A DNA stretch of 64,000 nucleotides from Neolewinella agarilytica. GTDB taxonomy: Bacteria > Bacteroidota > Bacteroidia > Chitinophagales > Saprospiraceae. The notes beneath the pieces are model-generated. The model saw only the letters and a program-made list of their open reading frames with translations, searched no databases and was not told where the DNA came from. Numbering within the stretch: the stretch's first letter is position 1; each line of letters starts with the position of its first letter. Position numbers and translations under genes: made by a program. The stretch lies in the NCBI RefSeq assembly GCF_900110645.1, contig NZ_FOFB01000005.1, positions 214,177 to 278,176 of the forward strand. The letters run 5' to 3'. Positions 44,056 through 54,500 of the stretch are shown here, piece by piece.

Positions 44056-47000
44056 TTAATCTTTTTTGGGCGCGGCCGCAGGTGCAAGGGGAAGTTCTTG
44101 TAGCGCAATGATTCGTACCGGTCCCTTCAGCCCCGAAGGGAGTAACTCATCGTCTGCATCATAAAAATCCGCCGTAGTGAAAGTCGTTCTTGGTCCGAGC
44201 GGAAGGGGCTCATTGTTGACGTACCAGGCTGGCATTTTCTTCCTGGGGTGGTAACCATCCATCTGATACCCACCGTCCTGCTTCGGATACCGCTCTTCGC
44301 CGATGAGGCGGTTGCTCCAAAGGTTGGTTACGGCAATTTTCAGGACGTTGTTGCCTTCCCTTAGCGCGTCGGTGACGTCCAACCGGAAGGGTTTCATCCA
44401 CTGTACTCCCAGATTACGACCGTTGAGTTTTACTTCGGCAACGATGTCTACTTCACCCAGATCGAGATGGTAGGTAGCATTGCTGGTGGGGTGAAAGTCA
44501 AATTCCGTCCGGTAGTTTGCCGTCCCGGAGTAGTATTTGATTGCTTCTTCCGGACGTTCTTTCCAGTCAGTTAGTTCAGGAAAATCAACGGCGTGGCTAA
44601 AGCCTGCCTGATGCCCATAGGTCAGGGTCTGCTGCCGGGGGAAGGCAGTTGAGTTAGTGTTCGGGTACCGGCCAAACTTTCGGAAGATCACTTTCCACGG
44701 TTCATCAATGGGCCGGTAGCCGAGCACCCGCAGCTCCGACTTGTCCCACTGCTCAATAGCGAGGGGAGCCATCATCGGCAAATCATCGCGGAAGACTAAA
44801 AAGGCACTTTCCTCGCCCTCTAGCGCCAGGTGGATGCGGGTGCCGGTAGCTGTTGCGGCGTAACGACGGATGGGGGTGATGGCCCCGGTCAGCGGATTCC
44901 AGCGCTCGGGCCGCTTGCCCCGCACTCGTAGGTCGAGGAGGAGTGTATCGGGCGAGGAGCTTTCGTTAACGAGAAAGTAAATGTCAGTGGCCCCGACACG
45001 ACGGTGTTCGTAGATGAGGCTGTCATTACCGGCCGCCCGAAGGTCGGGCGTCAGGTCGTGGTTCGCCAGGTGTGCTTCCCAGTCGCTTGCCGGGTGCAGG
45101 TGTGCGGCCAGTCGCTCGGCCAGTTCGGTAAAAGCGGCGTAGTCTTTTTTGGTATGACCGTAGCCCATTAGTGCTTTGGGGCGATCTCCAATGACGGTCA
45201 CCCCGCTTTCGGCAATCTCCACCAGCCGCCGTAGGGTCGGCAAGCTAAGATGGTCACAGTTTTTCAGCGCCAGCAGCGGATAGTGGCCACCCTCCGGCAG
45301 GGTAATCGCCCCGTCGGCCAGTCCGGCGCGGTTGATGAGCACATCGGCGTTCACGTTGTCGTAGTTCAGCCACTTGGGGATGGCGGGGTCGAAGTCGTCC
45401 CACTTGAAGCGGGAGTTTGGCTTGCCGTCTCCGACGAAGATCATCAGGTCGGCCACGGGATGCCCCTGGCGCAGGAGGTAAGACCCCCGGGCGATGTAGC
45501 GGAACCAATCCTTGCCGGCGTTGTACCACCAGGTCTGGGTTCGGTCAAAGTGGAAACCCCAGCGGTTCATCGTCATCCCGGGCGTCACGTTGGGATTGGC
45601 CTGGTGGGCGAAGCGATGAAACATAAACTCGTTGATGCCCCGGGCCCAGGCGCGGTCACCGCTTAGTTTGGCCATGGCGGGGTTGCCCCGCCAGTTGATC
45701 TGGGGCGTGGAGGTGAACGACTCGGCCGAGACCACCGGCTTGCCGTAGATGTGGGCGGCGGAGACGGCGCTTTCCACCATTGTCATCTCGCGGTTCATCC
45801 AGAACTCGCCCATCGGCAGATCACAGGTGCCGCCGATGTCCAGATCGTTGAGCGGGCCGAAGCCGTAGGGTTCCACGTAGGTCTTCAGGCCGTCGGCGTG
45901 GCAGAGTTCGGTGAAGTAGGCAAAGTAGTTCTCGGTAATGAGGTCGGTGATGACTTCGCGGAAGTCGTGAAGAACTGCTTCGGACGCACCCTGCTCTCCA
46001 ACCAATTTTGCACCTGCGGCCGCGCCCTTAACTGAGCTGGCCGAAGTACCCATAAAACGCCCCGCCACCAACGGAAGAAACCGGATCAGGTCGTAGCCCT
46101 TTCGCGCCCGGAAAATTGAATCGAATCCCGTTGTCCAGTTCTGCCCACCCGCCTCGTAGCTGTCGATTTCGACGTACTGCAGGGCGTTCGGTGCGACCGG
46201 GCTCGAGTTGTCCACCACCTTTCTGATGAAGGCATCGTAGTGGGTTTTAAAGGCCTGCCGGCTCATTTTGTCCACTTCCAATCCGCGGCCTTCCCAGCTG
46301 GCCGGGTTGTTAAAAGCTCCGGTGGAGGTCTGGCCGAAGCGGAGGACGGTCCAGTTGCCCGGTGGGAAGTCATAGGTCAGTACCCCGTCCTCGTTCATAT
46401 ACTCACTCAGATCGAGTACCTTGTCCGGATCAATGATCATGCCCGGCGGCGGCGTTCCGATGTCGCCAAAATCACTGTTTTCAGTACGGGCCATGGCTAT
46501 GCGGCCCAGCGGATTTTCCACGAGGTAGGTCCGGCTCAAGGTCGCTTCCCGCAGCTCCACGCTTTCGCTGAATTGCAGACGGAAATAACGCGATTCTATG
46601 AAGTCGAAGTGATCGTTAACGGCCCATTCTCCCTTTCCTGTACGAACCTTGAGCAGCTCTCGTTCATCCTTCCAGGTTCGGCCTTCATCGGACGAAGTTT
46701 GCAGCATCACCGTCACGTGGCGGTCGGTGAATACGGCACTGGCCGAGCGAATTCTTGCCGGATGTTCATACCGAAACTCCAGCCAGGGAGCCGAAGCTTT
46801 TTTCTCCCCCAGGCGGGCTTCTGCGTCCAGCCGACCATCCGCTACGAGCTCCACGTCGAAAGTCGGGTCGGAAGCTGAGACAACCGGCTTTCTTTGCTCG
46901 TCTTCAAATTCGCTCCCCAGGCTGGGATAGGCCACCACTGCAATGTCCTCGTAATAATTTTCCCGCTTAGTCGGAAGGCCCAACTTTACCCCCTTCACCT

Positions 47001-47493
47001 CTTTCTCCTCTCCCCCTTTACCCCCTTCCCCTTGCACCAACTTTTCGCTCCACACCAGCATTTTCATCGACTCCTCCGGCTTCACCCAGGGCCCGCCACT
47101 ACTGCTCCATCCGTCGCAGTTGTGGACGCCGAAACTCAGGCCGAGTCGCTCGGATTCCGCTGCGGCGTGGGCAATCATCTGGTGGTGACGATCGGAGTTG
47201 TAGACCACATCACCTACCGGAATGCCCTGGCTTACGTTGAAGAGCAACAGGCCGCCAATCCCGACTTCCGCCATAGATTCCAAATCTTTAGTCAATCCCT
47301 CCTTGCTCATGTTGGCGCTCATGGCGTGGAACCAGGTGCGCGGTTTGGCTTCGTCGGGCGGGTTGAGAAAACCAGTCTCCAGTTCCGCCGGACCCGGCAC
47401 GGAAACCTTGCCAACCATTCGAACGCTCTCTCCTTCGCAGGCAAACACTCCCGTCAGGAAGGCGAGTAGTAAAACGGAGAAGCAACGTTGCAT
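44056..47493 (-). CDS. GH106 family alpha-L-rhamnosidase lipoprotein (copy 3)
   Basis: A GH106 rhamnosidase with a lipobox (TGVFAC) instead of the plain signal peptide of copy 2. Motifs: HNCDGWSSSGGPWVKP, YVEPYGFGPLNDLD near residue 538, LPMGEFWMNRE, SAESFTS, and the C-terminal LNGRNLGVQWMKPF and LWSNRLIGEERYP. Against copy 2 it has about 17 extra residues (centred on VKGAAAGAKLVG, near 490) that contain repeat copy 7, about ten extra residues of low complexity (GEGGKGGEEKEVKG, near 155) at a partial repeat copy, and a repeat-derived tail LPLAPAAAPKKD. All keep the frame. 1145 residues; 27 bp after the beta-propeller lyase gene. Confidence 0.92.
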   Translation of the reverse strand: MQRCFSVLLLAFLTGVFACEGESVRMVGKVSVPGPAELETGFLNPPDEAKPRTWFHAMSANMSKEGLTKDLESMAEVGIGGLLLFNVSQGIPVGDVVYNSDRHHQMIAHAAAESERLGLSFGVHNCDGWSSSGGPWVKPEESMKMLVWSEKLVQGEGGKGGEEKEVKGVKLGLPTKRENYYEDIAVVAYPSLGSEFEDEQRKPVVSASDPTFDVELVADGRLDAEARLGEKKASAPWLEFRYEHPARIRSASAVFTDRHVTVMLQTSSDEGRTWKDERELLKVRTGKGEWAVNDHFDFIESRYFRLQFSESVELREATLSRTYLVENPLGRIAMARTENSDFGDIGTPPPGMIIDPDKVLDLSEYMNEDGVLTYDFPPGNWTVLRFGQTSTGAFNNPASWEGRGLEVDKMSRQAFKTHYDAFIRKVVDNSSPVAPNALQYVEIDSYEAGGQNWTTGFDSIFRARKGYDLIRFLPLVAGRFMGTSASSVKGAAAGAKLVGEQGASEAVLHDFREVITDLITENYFAYFTELCHADGLKTYVEPYGFGPLNDLDIGGTCDLPMGEFWMNREMTMVESAVSAAHIYGKPVVSAESFTSTPQINWRGNPAMAKLSGDRAWARGINEFMFHRFAHQANPNVTPGMTMNRWGFHFDRTQTWWYNAGKDWFRYIARGSYLLRQGHPVADLMIFVGDGKPNSRFKWDDFDPAIPKWLNYDNVNADVLINRAGLADGAITLPEGGHYPLLALKNCDHLSLPTLRRLVEIAESGVTVIGDRPKALMGYGHTKKDYAAFTELAERLAAHLHPASDWEAHLANHDLTPDLRAAGNDSLIYEHRRVGATDIYFLVNESSSPDTLLLDLRVRGKRPERWNPLTGAITPIRRYAATATGTRIHLALEGEESAFLVFRDDLPMMAPLAIEQWDKSELRVLGYRPIDEPWKVIFRKFGRYPNTNSTAFPRQQTLTYGHQAGFSHAVDFPELTDWKERPEEAIKYYSGTANYRTEFDFHPTSNATYHLDLGEVDIVAEVKLNGRNLGVQWMKPFRLDVTDALREGNNVLKIAVTNLWSNRLIGEERYPKQDGGYQMDGYHPRKKMPAWYVNNEPLPLGPRTTFTTADFYDADDELLPSGLKGPVRIIALQELPLAPAAAPKKD
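44069..44094 (+). repeat. GC-rich interspersed repeat, copy 6 (3' end of GH106 copy 3)
   Basis: GGCGCGGCCGCAGGTGCAAG then GGGAAG, encoding L-A-P-A-A-A-P in antisense. Same position in the gene and nearly the same flanks as copy 5, so either duplicated with the gene or conserved there. Confidence 0.85.
45989..46026 (-). repeat. GC-rich interspersed repeat, copy 7 (in-frame insertion in GH106 copy 3)
   Basis: Minus-strand core GGCGCGGCCGCAGGTGCAAA (46007-46026) and AGCAGGG (45989-45995). Sense to the gene, reading G-A-A-A-G-A-K; coincides with an insertion of about 17 residues relative to GH106 copy 2. Confidence 0.85.
47025..47038 (-). repeat. Partial interspersed repeat at a purine-rich insertion in GH106 copy 3
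   Basis: Minus-strand GGTGCAAGGGGAAG is identical to bases 12-25 of copies 5 and 6, and is followed by a purine-rich stretch coding for the low-complexity insertion GEGGKGGEEKEVKG. Confidence 0.5.
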
Positions 47494-47520
47494 ACTGGAT
47501 GTGTCTAAGTTGGTCCGGGA

Positions 47521-49146
47521 TTACTGGAGAATAATTTTGCTAACTCTTTTGCCTTCCCGGCCGGAGACCTGCAGAATGTAGGTGCCGGACTTCAGCTCCT
47601 CCAGATTGATGGCTTTTCCATTGAGTTTACCCGTTAGGAGTAATTGCCCCTGAAGGTTGAAGACGGAGAAATCACTGCTCGCTTCGGCGGAGGGGATGTT
47701 GAGCCAACCACTTGTTGGGTTGGGGAACACCCGTAGTGGGGAGGTGTTGGCGGGAGCGCCTGTGGCGGTAGTTCCTCCGCTCAGTTGGTAAGTCTTCATC
47801 CGCAGGGGTTGGGCTTCTCCTGCCCCCTCCTCCATCAGGTAGATATAGAGCTTGTCTTCCCGTATCACACCATTGAAGTGGCGATAATCCGGCCCCGTTG
47901 TTTCTTCCAGGATGGTGACCCAGTCGTTAGTGCCTTCCGGCGCGGCGCGGAAGATCAGTCGGTCACTTCGCCGGTCGACCACGACGACGTAGTCGTTGTA
48001 GGCCACCATCACGCCGTTGGGCGTCAGGATAGCGCCGCCACTGGCGCTGCTGAAGGCGGTGTCTGCAGCAGACTTCCAGTAATGGACGTTAATGTTATCT
48101 ACCCGAACCAGTGCGTGCATGGCTCCGTTTTCGGTTTCCGTAAATTTGGGGTAGATCGTCGATCGGGGTCGGTCGGCTGTACCATAAGTAAGCGAAGGCG
48201 TCCCGATTTCGATATTATCGGGGTGCTGAAAGGGAATGGAGATTGGTTCGCCGTAGGCGTCCTTCCAGTTATTGGGGCCGTAGGGAGCTTCAGCGTAGGC
48301 CCAGTACAGGCCCCGGTTCAAATCAAATGTTTCCCGCAGCGTGCTGTTAGTGGCGTAGCGAATCTGGAAGCAGGCGTGGAACTTTCCGTTGAGAAACCGG
48401 CCACCGGTACCATAGGCGTTGTGGCGAAAGGGCAGCGGAATGCTGCCGTCGGAGAGTAGCTGATTGTCCGACCATTCTCCGTTCCGGTACAGCGTATACA
48501 AGATGTCGCCATTACCGGATCCACCGATGCGAAAACGGGCCGAAAGGCTGCCGTCGGGCGCGCGTCTTATGGAAGGATAGGTCGTGCGTTCGTAGTTGAC
48601 ACCGGGCCGCAGAAAGGTCCGTTTCGCCCGAAAGAGATCGAGGGAGAATTCCTCGTCGGGCACGAAGGCAGTACCCGGCAGGCTTACCGAGTAATTGAAG
48701 TGATTGTCGCCATAAGAAGCTGCAGTGTAAGAATGGATATCATAAATCAGGTGAATCGTACTGTCGGCTGTGCTGACGCCAACGACGGCTACGTTGTGTG
48801 AGTCTCCGATGGTGGAATCCTGCTGGTAGCCAATGTGACGATGCGGAAATTGGAGGTGCACCCACTCTGCACCAGGTTTATCTTCGCGGCGAGAGAGCAT
48901 CAGGTTCCGCTTATCCATACCGCCTTTATACCAGGTGACGAACTGATAGCCGCCAGCTACATCAATGCAATCGCCATGGGGTGCGATCCGGCGGCCAAAC
49001 TGATAGTCCACCCCGCGTTCGCTGCCGAAGTACAGACCGTCTTCGGCAACCACTGAGGATTCGATCTCCTCGATACTCAGTGACATTTGGGCGCAGACGC
49101 TGGTGCAGAGGAGGGTTAAAAGCAGGCTTGTGAATACAATTTTCAT
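47521..49146 (-). CDS. Beta-propeller ulvan lyase candidate (PL24/PL25-like, BNR_4 type) with T9SS sorting domain
   Basis: Predicted endolyase that cleaves between sulfated rhamnose and uronate by beta-elimination outside the cell. After the signal peptide (TSVCAQ) the body is a BNR-type seven-bladed propeller. GDSHNVAVVGV and IHLIYDIHS place two histidines 21 residues apart (117 and 138 from the chosen start), a spacing like the catalytic pair I recall for PL24 lyases. Blade motifs such as TTYPSIRRAPDGSLSARF follow. The last about 80 residues (LRVFPNPTSGWLNIP ... KRVSKIILQ) are a type IX secretion C-terminal domain. The frame opens at 49194; ATG 49146 starts the signal peptide. It is the first gene before the GH106 pair. 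Confidence 0.82.
   Translation of the reverse strand: MKIVFTSLLLTLLCTSVCAQMSLSIEEIESSVVAEDGLYFGSERGVDYQFGRRIAPHGDCIDVAGGYQFVTWYKGGMDKRNLMLSRREDKPGAEWVHLQFPHRHIGYQQDSTIGDSHNVAVVGVSTADSTIHLIYDIHSYTAASYGDNHFNYSVSLPGTAFVPDEEFSLDLFRAKRTFLRPGVNYERTTYPSIRRAPDGSLSARFRIGGSGNGDILYTLYRNGEWSDNQLLSDGSIPLPFRHNAYGTGGRFLNGKFHACFQIRYATNSTLRETFDLNRGLYWAYAEAPYGPNNWKDAYGEPISIPFQHPDNIEIGTPSLTYGTADRPRSTIYPKFTETENGAMHALVRVDNINVHYWKSAADTAFSSASGGAILTPNGVMVAYNDYVVVVDRRSDRLIFRAAPEGTNDWVTILEETTGPDYRHFNGVIREDKLYIYLMEEGAGEAQPLRMKTYQLSGGTTATGAPANTSPLRVFPNPTSGWLNIPSAEASSDFSVFNLQGQLLLTGKLNGKAINLEELKSGTYILQVSGREGKRVSKIILQ
49090..49127 (+). repeat. GC-rich interspersed repeat, diverged copy (signal peptide of propeller lyase)
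   Basis: GGCGCAGACGCTGGTGCA (three mismatches) followed after 13 bases by AGCAGGC (49121-49127). It lies antisense in the signal-peptide region (C-T-S-V-C-A-Q), as copy 3 does in GH78. Confidence 0.45.
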
Positions 49147-49219
49147 AGTCGATCGCTTAAGAATTAATGACGATACTGCTATGTGTCGGTTCACAGCATA
49201 ATCAATATAACTTTACAGT

Positions 49220-51478
49220 TTAGTGAACAATGAATTTTTTCACTCTAGAGCTACCGTTTTGCTTTACGAAATAGACTCCTTTTGCTAAGTCCATCTTTAT
49301 GATCTTTTCCGTTCCGCTTTTCAAAAGAATTCCTTTTGAATTGAATATTTCATATCCTTTCTGGCTTTCAATGTTAAAATATTCATTTTGTCCAACAGGA
49401 TTGGGATATAGCACTAAGGATTCAGGACCTGACTCCATACTAATAATGTTGGAAAAACTGAATCTACCATCAATATCTACCTGTTTTATTTTGTAATACA
49501 AGGTCTGATTAGCCACCCGGGTATCTAAGAACTGATAGTCGTTTCTCCCGGCTTCATCTTCAACACGCCCAATGCTTTGAAAATCGCTAAGATCACTTCC
49601 TCTTAATATTTCGAAGTGGCTATTATCTGTCTGGTTACCAATTTCCCAGTTTAATTGATTCCCTGTCTTTATTTTCTCAGCACTGAAACTGATAAAATCA
49701 AGCGGTAATGCTACGCTGCATGATGTGGCTTGCCATACGCTTCGATTATCAGTTGCCAGAGCTGCACTATGTGTTACCGTTCCATCTTCATTATGGTATA
49801 AATATCTACCAGCGGTTCTGGACTCAAACCTATACGTATCATTAGCATCGTCGAAATGTATTGTCCAGGTTTTATCAGTATCGGCTGCTGGAGGTGGTTT
49901 TAGTGTACTGACAATTACGTAGGCTCCTCCCGGACCACCAGCACCCGGTGCACGTAGTATTCCAGTTCCCCCGCTTTCACTCTGGCTGTCTATATTATAA
50001 AACGCTCCACTTTCCACAAACGACCAATGTGTATTTTGAGCATCTCCGGAGTTTGACATAGTGACGGGCTGAGTACTTCCACCTGCAGCGGTTAAGAACT
50101 GTCCTGTTTCCACATTTATCAGATTAAAACAATCTCCGCTTATTACCAGATCTGGATTGTCGGCAACTTCTACCTTTTCGTAAGTAGTATTTGCCCATCT
50201 CATTTGAGCTCTACCTCCTCTTACACGATACACTCCATATCTAATACCTGATTCCAGTCCTCTTTCAGGTTCAGGAATATTCCAGTTAAAGGCTTCACCG
50301 CCTATCACGGCATCAGAATAGTGTACTTTTAAATTTGGATCATTGGGGTCTTCTCTAAAGCCTACCTCTAACTCAATGTCGACTATTTCATTTTTTGCTA
50401 CGTTCTTAAGGAAGACAATAGATCTTCCGTCAGCCCCTGATCCTCCTCTGTAGTTGATCTGCTCTCTTACAATATTAAAAGATACTTGTACTTGGTTCCC
50501 ATTACCGTCATCACCATAAACAGGCATTGCTAAATACAAACATATAGCAGGGTCTGCCGGGCCGCCTCCCCCTGTATGCTTCCCTTTAGTTTGCATAAGG
50601 TAGCTTCCATCCTGATTGGTCCCATCGGTGTCACCGACTTCAAGAATTCTTAAAGTGCCGGTAAATTTTGCATAGCTACCCACACCCGTAGCAACAGACC
50701 GGCTTAATGAGCGCTCTATTCTGGGTTGCAGTGTGTTTGGCGCATCCCAATGATTGGAATTATTCGTTATGTTGTAAACACCCCAGGTTTGGCCATAAAC
50801 AGAACTCTCACTATAGTCTGAATAGCAGGTTCTGTCATCCGCAACTCCAACATTAACGGCGTCCGGGATGTCAACCTCACGGGTGTTGTCATTTTGGAAT
50901 TCACCGGAAGCCGGGCAACTTAAATCTGGATTAGTATCTTCATCGGGCGCTATCCCCCCCACTGGATTTTGCACAAGGGGAATGAGTTTCCAGTTGCTCC
51001 TGTCATCCGTGTCTGAGACAGAAATGTGGGTTACCGTTCCATTTACTTCCTGATACAGGAATCGTCCTGCCGTTCTCGACTCAAATCTGTAGGTGTCATC
51101 GGTAGCGTTATGATATATCGTCCACGTTTTATCAGTATCTGCTGCTGGCGGAGCTTTTAAAGTACTAACAACTACATAGGCTCCTCCCGGACCACCGGCA
51201 CCTGGTGCCCGCAGTATTCCAGTACCACCACTGACACTCTCACTATCTATGTTATAATATGCGCCACTTTCGATAAACGACCAATATGTATTTTGAGCAT
51301 CTCCGGAGTTTGACATGGTGACGGGCTGACTACTTCCTGAAGCAGCAGTTAGAAATTCTCCCGTAGCGACATTTTGCAATCTGAAAATATCATCAGAAGG
51401 TGGTGAATCCTGCGCTGCCAAAAAAAATGAAAAGAGCGTAAAAAATAAAAGCAATAAACGACTAAAAGGAGTTTTCAT
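49220..51478 (-). CDS. PL28-like jelly-roll lyase flanked by duplicated lectin-like domains, with T9SS sorting domain
   Basis: A probable secreted ulvan lyase. After a signal peptide (SFFLAAQ) a beta-trefoil-like domain (about residues 30-165) is followed by a jelly-roll domain (about 190-445; [43 protein letters not shown]), a second copy of the trefoil-like domain (about 465-605, roughly 80 percent alike), a linker, and a type IX secretion C-terminal domain ([14 protein letters not shown] ... VKKFIVH). The jelly roll resembles the PL28 ulvan lyases as I recall them. The two lectin-like copies are also close at DNA level, so duplication is recent. The gene is visibly richer in A+T than its neighbours, which suggests separate acquisition. 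Confidence 0.75.
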   Translation of the reverse strand: MKTPFSRLLLLFFTLFSFFLAAQDSPPSDDIFRLQNVATGEFLTAASGSSQPVTMSNSGDAQNTYWSFIESGAYYNIDSESVSGGTGILRAPGAGGPGGAYVVVSTLKAPPAADTDKTWTIYHNATDDTYRFESRTAGRFLYQEVNGTVTHISVSDTDDRSNWKLIPLVQNPVGGIAPDEDTNPDLSCPASGEFQNDNTREVDIPDAVNVGVADDRTCYSDYSESSVYGQTWGVYNITNNSNHWDAPNTLQPRIERSLSRSVATGVGSYAKFTGTLRILEVGDTDGTNQDGSYLMQTKGKHTGGGGPADPAICLYLAMPVYGDDGNGNQVQVSFNIVREQINYRGGSGADGRSIVFLKNVAKNEIVDIELEVGFREDPNDPNLKVHYSDAVIGGEAFNWNIPEPERGLESGIRYGVYRVRGGRAQMRWANTTYEKVEVADNPDLVISGDCFNLINVETGQFLTAAGGSTQPVTMSNSGDAQNTHWSFVESGAFYNIDSQSESGGTGILRAPGAGGPGGAYVIVSTLKPPPAADTDKTWTIHFDDANDTYRFESRTAGRYLYHNEDGTVTHSAALATDNRSVWQATSCSVALPLDFISFSAEKIKTGNQLNWEIGNQTDNSHFEILRGSDLSDFQSIGRVEDEAGRNDYQFLDTRVANQTLYYKIKQVDIDGRFSFSNIISMESGPESLVLYPNPVGQNEYFNIESQKGYEIFNSKGILLKSGTEKIIKMDLAKGVYFVKQNGSSRVKKFIVH

Positions 51479-51581
51479 ATTTCTAATATTTTTGAACATA
51501 CCCTCCCTGGTGGTGGAAAGTATATTACACTATAATATTTGCATGAATGCTGTAATGACCCGAAGAGGCAGCGCCCCCCCG

Positions 51582-54500
51582 TTAAAAAGAATTCACATTA
51601 ACCTCCAACACATTCTTACCCGGCAGTAGCTGGACGGAGCCAAAGGCAAGTATTGCCTTTTTACCATTTACGCTGAGGGCCTGGTTATCTTTCAGTTTCA
51701 GGCTGAACTCCGCCACCATATTCGCTGGAATATGGATGGTATAGATCTGCTTTCGACCGTTGATGTACTCGTATTCTCCGATGATCGGTCCGCGCAACGT
51801 CGGCACCTTAATGGACGTCTTCTTCAGGCTCCCCAGGGCAGGGCGGATCGTAGCGATGCCGTAACCTGGCGTCTTGGGCTGAATCCCCCATAGCTGGCGG
51901 GGGATGATATTAGCCGGCACCGCTCCCCAGGCGTGGTTCCAGTCCAGGTTGGGTTTATACTTGAAGCCCCAGGCTTCCAGCGTCACCGTTGAGCCCTCCC
52001 GGATCATGTTGTACCAGTTACGGTCGCCAACCGTATCGGCCATCATTTGCAGGCCGTACTCATCCATGCCCGATTCGTAAATGGCTTCCATGAGGTACTG
52101 AGCGCCGTATACCGAGCAGGCCATGCCCCGGCTTTTGATGTATTCGCCTACGGATTTCTTGTAGGCATCGGGCACCAGGCCAAAGGCCAGCGGGAACATA
52201 TTGGCGTGGATGGAGCTGTGGTCCGTCCCTTCCCCGTCTACGTAATAACCTTTTTTGCGGTCTAGCATAGTGTTGTTGACGGCGCGTTTGACGCGGAGGG
52301 CGCGCAGCTCGAAGTCGAGCGCGTCATCAGTTTTACCCAGCACACGGGCGAACTCAGCCATGATGCGCATATTGCCGTAGAACATTGCGTTGATCACCGT
52401 ATTGTTGGGCATGAAGACGAAGCCGTCCCGCTCACCGGTCACTTCGGGGTTGCCCTGCCAGTTGGCGGAGGGCCAGTCGACGATGTCGCGAAGCTTGATT
52501 TTTCGCTCTCCGAAGCCGAGCTTTTTCATCAACTCCGGCGTTTGCCGCTCGGAGCTGACCATATCGTCTTCGCCCTGGAGTTCGAGGAGGGTTTTGTGCT
52601 TAAGCTCGTCGTAGTACTCGGCGATCAGTTCGGTATTGCCGGTGTACATATAGTCGGCGTGGAACATGAGCGCTACGTGCAACTGCCACTCGGTTGGCCA
52701 GGTAGGGTACTCCATGAAGTACTCGATGGTCCGGCGGCCAATGGCGTACTCGCGGTCGGTGGAGTAATGGCTGAGCTGCTGTAGGTAAGCGTCTGCTTCG
52801 TAGGGGATGCGTTCGCGCTCACCGTCGACGTAAAGGCCGGCGAAGGAGGTGGCCTTCATGCTGTAGCGGCACAGCTCCCAGATCTGGTTCAGGATGTCGT
52901 TGTCGGAGGTGAAGGAGCTGGCGTTTTCGTCCCAGTAAGTATAGTAAACGAGCTGGGTAAGGTCCTTGCTGTCAAAACCCCTCTTTGCACCTGCGCGCGC
53001 GCCGTAAATCTCGGCGTACCGGAAGGGCATCAGTACGGGAATGCTGTCCGGCAACTGCACGGCCAGTGGCTTGGTGTTACGCTCGTTGGCCACGATAGGC
53101 AGCTGGTAGGTGTGCGTACCTTTCTTGACTGCCAGTTCGATTTCCTGAGCGCGGATATGGCCGCCGGGCTTCATCTCGATCTTGCCATCGGTCAGTTTTT
53201 CACCGATGCGGATGGTCAGGGAGCCCTTGCGGCGGGCCGTGTAGGTAAGCTCCATGGTGGCGAAGCCATGCTTACCGAAGTCCACGAACCAGGCATCACC
53301 GCGCTGCTCTAGTTTTACCGGTTTGACGCGGTCCATCTGGAAGATATTACCGGTACTCAGATACTTGCCGCCGGTGTCGCCCTTCTCCCCTGCCCCGTCG
53401 CTGGAAAGCGCGATGTAGTTGTCGGTTTCCGTATCCACACCCCGAAATTGCTGCGGTTCGGAGTAGCGGGAGAGACGGTTGACGTCGTCCCAGATGCGGA
53501 CCTTCCAGAAATAGGTTTCGTTTACGTCGAGCGCCGGGCCACGATATTCATTACCAAAATTTTGAGTGCTATTCACCTTTTGGCTGTCCCAGACGTCTCC
53601 GTGATTGGCATCGATGTTGGCGCGGGAAGAAGCGACCAGGATTTGATAAGACGACTGGAACTCTGCGCCCGTGGGCACCACCCATCCGAATTCAGGTTGG
53701 GGATCACGAAGCACAACGGTGGCCGGTTCACGGATGTATTCAATGGAAAGTTCCGTAGGAGCTGCTGAATAATCATCACTGTATTTGGCAATTAGTTGAT
53801 CACACTTTTCACGTAAAGCATCAAGGGTAGTCCGGTGAGCAGGATTGCTGGCAAGGTTGTTTATTTCCTGCGGGTCGTCCCCCAGATGGTAAAGTTCTTC
53901 AGCCCGCTGATCGTCGACATACCGGAAGTATTTCCAATCCTTAGTACGAACGCCTTCGCTGGGGGGGATTTCATCAAAATTCCAGATGTGCTCGATCAGG
54001 ACGGTGTCCCGGTCCGATAGTTTTTCAGTATTGCCGTTAACGACGGGAAGCAGGCTTTGGCCCTGATAGGAAGCGGGTTTCTGCGCGCCGGCCAGGTCTA
54101 CGATGGTGGCAGGTACATCAATATTTAATGCCATGGCATCACTATCGATGTGCTTTTTTCCGCGGGGATCAAAGACGATGAGTGGTACCCGGACGGAATT
54201 GTCATACATCAGCCACTTCCCGGCTAACTGACGTTCGCCAAGGAAGTAGCCATTGTCGCCCATCAGGATGATGACGGTATTGTCGGCGATGCCTTTGGCC
54301 TCCAGCTGCTTGCGCAGCTTACCAATTTCCAGATCGATGCCAGACAGCATTCGGTAGTAGCCCTTCACGCTGTGTTGATACTTTTCGGGCGTGTCATAGC
54401 GCCAGGTCCAGCGGAGGCGGTTGAAGCCATCACGGACGGGTTTTGGCAGCAGGTCAAAATATTTTTGGGCGCCGAGCGCGGGTGCAGGGATGGTGGTAGA

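Noticed and set aside
46987..47034. Pyrimidine-rich run on the plus strand considered as a triplex or regulatory tract
   Set aside because: It is inside the GH106 coding frame and is better explained as a low-complexity in-frame insertion next to a partial repeat copy.
49735..51390. Two long near-identical DNA stretches, considered as a mobile or CRISPR-like repeat
   Set aside because: They encode the duplicated lectin-like domains of one protein in the same frame, so an intragenic domain duplication explains them.
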